A DNA stretch of 44,494 nt, taken from Dimorphilus gyrociliatus. Its lineage: Eukaryota; Annelida; Polychaeta; Dinophilidae. The notes under the pieces are model-generated. The model was given only the letters and a program-made list of their open reading frames with translations. It did not search any database and was not told where the DNA came from. Position 1 is the stretch's first letter, and every line of letters begins with the position of its first letter. A program made the position numbers and the translations under genes. The stretch spans positions 18,629 through 63,122 of the forward strand of contig CAJFCJ010000093.1 of the NCBI GenBank assembly GCA_904063045.1, read 5' to 3'. Positions 42,245-44,494 of the stretch are shown here, one piece after another.

Positions 42245-42470
42245 AATGGCTAAGGCAGTAGAAAAACTGATGTGTTCAGATGCGAGCATAGGTGGTCATT
42301 GTGCCCTCGCCCACCATAGAGTACTGATTTGTCCCCCTCTGACTATTATTTCTTTGGGAGATTGAAAGGCAATATCAGAGGTGAACACTATGAAAAACTT
42401 TTATTAGAATGGCATCAATCTAATACTAAGCAAATGGCAGGCTTGCATAGAGGAAGGAGGGGTCTATTAG
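42245..42470 (+). pseudogene. Mariner C-terminal fragment
   Basis: It reads WWSLCPRPP, a stop, STDLSPSDYYFFGRLKGNIR, then GEHYEKLLLEWHQS and a tail like that of the fragment at 31.7-32.07 kb. Internal deletion after HYEKL. Confidence 0.75.
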
Positions 42471-42664
42471 AAAAAAACAGATGATGTAGTTGTTTATGTG
42501 GCCCAGGGAAATCGAGGCTACTTTTTGGCGTCTTCTTCTTGTCTCTCTTCCTCTTCCAGGGTGTCAATTCCCAGAGTAGAATTGACAGCAGCAATAAGTC
42601 CAACGAAATTCATTAAATTGTAAAATCATCTTGCCAGATGTCTATCAAAGTTTTAGCAGGCAAG

Positions 42665-42950
42665 CAAATTTATCCTCAAAAAGGCCTTTAAAGAGAACAG
42701 CATCGAGCCCATTGATTGGCCAGCAAGGAGCTCCGACCTAAGCCCAATTGAGAATATATAGCACCTAACAATAACAATGGTCTACAATGGCCCACAGTTC
42801 AAGTCAGAGGATGAACTGTGGGATAAAATTAAGAAGTGTTGCTCTGAGGTTATCAAGAAGAATCCACATTTGCTGCCAAGTTTGTATGATGGAAAGGGCC
42901 ATAGAATAAGCAACTGCATGGGTGAGAAAAAATACAAAAAAAAGAATTAA
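42665..42950 (+). pseudogene. Tc1 C-terminal fragment
   Basis: KAFKENSIEPIDWPARSSDL, then SPIENI, a stop, HLTITMVYNGPQFKSEDELW and LLPSLYDGKGHRIS. Same family as the element at 40.4-41.8 kb, opposite orientation. Confidence 0.82.
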
Positions 42951-43061
42951 TATAAAAGACTCTGTTTTCCATTAATCATGGTGAGTGGTCAAATAAGAAA
43001 AGACATCATAAAACATAGAAATAATGACATAATTCTATTTAGACTTTAGATATAATAGAAC

Positions 43062-43154
43062 TTTAGAAAGACTTTTATTTCGTCGATTTAGCTTTCAGCA
43101 CTTTAAAAAGAATTCTATTTCATAAGAAATAGACTCTTGTACCGATGGTGGCTA
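43062..43154 (+). repeat. Inverted partner of 43,935-44,008
   Basis: GAACTTTAGAAAGACTTTTA and GATGGTGGCTACT occur here on the plus strand and at 43,935-44,008 on the minus strand, flanking the gag pseudogene in inverted rather than direct orientation. They are probably LTR-end fragments rearranged after insertion. Confidence 0.55.
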
Positions 43155-43199
43155 CTATTCATAAATATATTATTCATTTTCATTTTTCTTCATTTCTTT

Positions 43200-43850
43200 T
43201 GGAGTGCAACAGATTCAAATTTAAGGTTCAAAAAGGCCAATGTAAGACTGTGTTGCAATAAAATATGTACTTAAAAGTATTTTGCATGACTGAATCACAC
43301 TTTCACCATTCATTTGTTTTAAGGTAAACAGTTTCTCTTGATACTCTATAGGATCAAGATCAAATTCGTCATGAAGCGCTTTCCATATTTATTCTACAGT
43401 AGGCTCTTCATCAAGAGCTAACACCAAGTCTCCTGCAGGACTCGTTAAATAATCTAAAAGATTTGCTTTCACAGCATCTTCACAAACCTCACCATAAGCA
43501 TGACATGCCTTATTAAAGTCTTCCTTGAATTTTGAACACTTTTTGCTTCTATCATACAACTTGAGGATAGTTCTTTGAGGGTGGTCCCAAGCAGCCCTTA
43601 ATGTTTGAATTACTGTTATGATATCAACATTCGGGTTATGTGCTGGGTGAGGTGATCCATTTCCAAAATCTGGTGGAACTGTGATTCTATTTCTATCCAT
43701 TTCACTCACCAATCTATCATAATCTTCAATTAATCTTTGTACTTTGTTGTATTGTAATTGTAGGAATTTCTGCTTCTTCAGAACAGTATTTGTCCCTTTC
43801 AATCATTTATCAAATTACCAAAGTACTCACACAAATAGAACCTTTCCAGT
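43200..43850 (-). pseudogene. Ty3/gypsy-like gag, broken
   Basis: From the leader block at about 43,850 the minus frame opens at 43,802 and reads QLQYNKVQRLIEDYDRLVSE, then VDIITVIQTLRAAWD, ILKLYDRSKKCSKFKEDF, and ANLLDYLTSPAGDLVLALD to a stop at 43,389. The same frame continues as IWKALHDEFDLDPIEYQEKL, TLKQMNGESVIQSC. The layout (a 'lYdgs.d...F...F' start, 'L.gpA...l', 'W..L...F') fits LTR-retrotransposon gag. Protease, reverse transcriptase and integrase are absent. Confidence 0.7.
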
Positions 43851-43934
43851 TCATCAACATTGAATAAGATGTAATAACTTTGACATCCATCCTTTCCCAT
43901 TTTCTTTGTCCCGTTGTTAATTCCCAAGTAGCCA

Positions 43935-44008
43935 CCATCTGTTATGGTAAAGGAATCTATTTCCTACGAAATAAAAGTCTTTCTAAAGTTCCACCATTAT
44001 AATGTCAT
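43935..44008 (-). repeat. Inverted partner of 43,062-43,154
   Basis: See the partner entry. On the minus strand this lies directly upstream of the gag leader, where an LTR end would be expected. Confidence 0.55.
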
Positions 44009-44130
44009 TCAACGTGTCACGTAATTGATATCATGTTGTATATGAACAGTCAGACTCATGTGAAATCGTGACGAATGGGTGGCAATTAGTAATTAGATTT
44101 TCCCCTAAATCATCATCTTGAATATTTCTC

Positions 44131-44138
44131 TATATAAG
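44131..44138 (+). promoter_or_regulatory. TATA box of the RING gene
   Basis: TATATAAG lies 48 bases upstream of the first Met at 44,186 and is followed by a doubled GTCAGTGTAA unit (44,139-44,158). Good spacing for a short 5' UTR. Confidence 0.5.
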
Positions 44139-44185
44139 TCAGTGTAAGTCAGTGTAAAGTGAAAATATTACGTTTTTTTTAACAC

Positions 44186-44494
44186 ATGTCAAAGAAGTAA
44201 GTTCTGTCTTTTTGAGTTTTTTGTCTTTTTGAATTTTGAAGTCAACTTCTTCATTTCAGAAATACAAATGATTCAGCTGTTTCATCAAATGAACAAGCAA
44301 CCGCTTTTTATGAAGTTGTGAGTATTTTGGAATGCAAAATTTGCTGTAGTAATTTAGCTAATACTTTACTTTTACCTTGTTGTCATGTGATAACTTGTAA
44401 ACAATGTATATTGAATCTTTCAAAACCTGAGTGCCCCTCTTGCAGAGGTGTGATTAGAGGATATGTGATTCTCAAAACAGATTTGGATAACTAA
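44186..44494 (+). CDS. Mini RING-finger protein (81 aa)
   Basis: Exon 1 44,186-44,196 and exon 2 44,260-44,494 join over a 63-bp GTAAGT...TTTCAG intron to give 81 residues, ending on the last base of the window. After a short Ser/Asn-rich start (MSKKNTNDSAVSSNEQ) almost everything is one C3HC4 RING: ECKICCSNL, LLLPCCHVITCKQC, ECPSCRGVIRGY. The spacing C-x2-C-x11-C-x-H-x3-C-x2-C-x6-C-x2-C is that of the IAP/MDM2-type RING. Such domains recruit E2 enzymes as ubiquitin ligases. With no substrate-binding domain it could be a stand-alone E3, a dominant regulator, or a fragment derived from a larger gene. The tiny first exon and clean splice sites argue for a real gene. Confidence 0.82.

Overview
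The window is nuclear DNA of an animal. It is A+T-rich and its genes are broken by short GT-AG introns: those I could place by reading frame are 46-97 bp, mostly 53-85. The domain vocabulary is animal: Cys-loop receptor ligand-binding fold, P-type trefoil, PAN/Apple, LDL-receptor class A, discoidin-like, CD225/dispanin, NACHT-LRR and C3HC4 RING. I cannot name the species. The short introns and the acetylcholine-binding-protein-like gene fit a small-intron invertebrate, but that is inference.

Layout. From 0.5 to 1.4 kb a complete five-exon gene on the minus strand encodes a secreted acetylcholine-binding-protein-like protein. From 2.5 to 14.6 kb is a transposon graveyard: an LTR-element fragment, a Tc1 end, two Mutator-like elements (MULE-A and MULE-B, the latter inserted inside a Tc1 transposase), a mariner, and remnants of LRR and NACHT genes. 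From 14.76 to 16.93 kb a six-exon minus-strand gene encodes a 618-residue secreted protein with discoidin-like regions and a farnesoic-acid-methyltransferase-like region. A nearly intact Tc1 element with IR/DR-type ends lies at 17.9-19.6 kb.

The dominant structure is a giant inverted repeat. The left arm (19,666-27,296) and right arm (32,713-40,342) are about 7.63 kb each. Every position I compared obeys left + right = 60,009, with no internal indel found. The arms enclose a unique 5.4-kb spacer. Each arm carries a PPxY-bearing single-pass membrane gene, a two-exon CD225/dispanin gene, a decayed antisense copy of the first gene's 3' end, a deleted MULE, a Tc1/MULE chimera, an LDLa exon, an LTR-like repeat and part of a mariner. 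The spacer carries two divergently oriented PAN/Apple-type genes. Both outer edges lie within 100 bp of a Tc1-type element and the inner edge cuts a mariner.

From 40.4 to 44.5 kb are another Tc1 pseudogene, an LRR exon, mariner and Tc1 fragments, a broken Ty3/gypsy-like gag, and a compact 81-residue RING-finger gene whose stop codon is the last base of the window.

The genes that look functional fall into secreted recognition proteins, small membrane proteins and a mini RING protein. With the NACHT and LRR debris this suggests a fast-turning-over accessory locus with an innate-immunity or surface-interaction flavour. That reading is inference; the gene models rest on reading frame, splice sites and recognisable motifs only.
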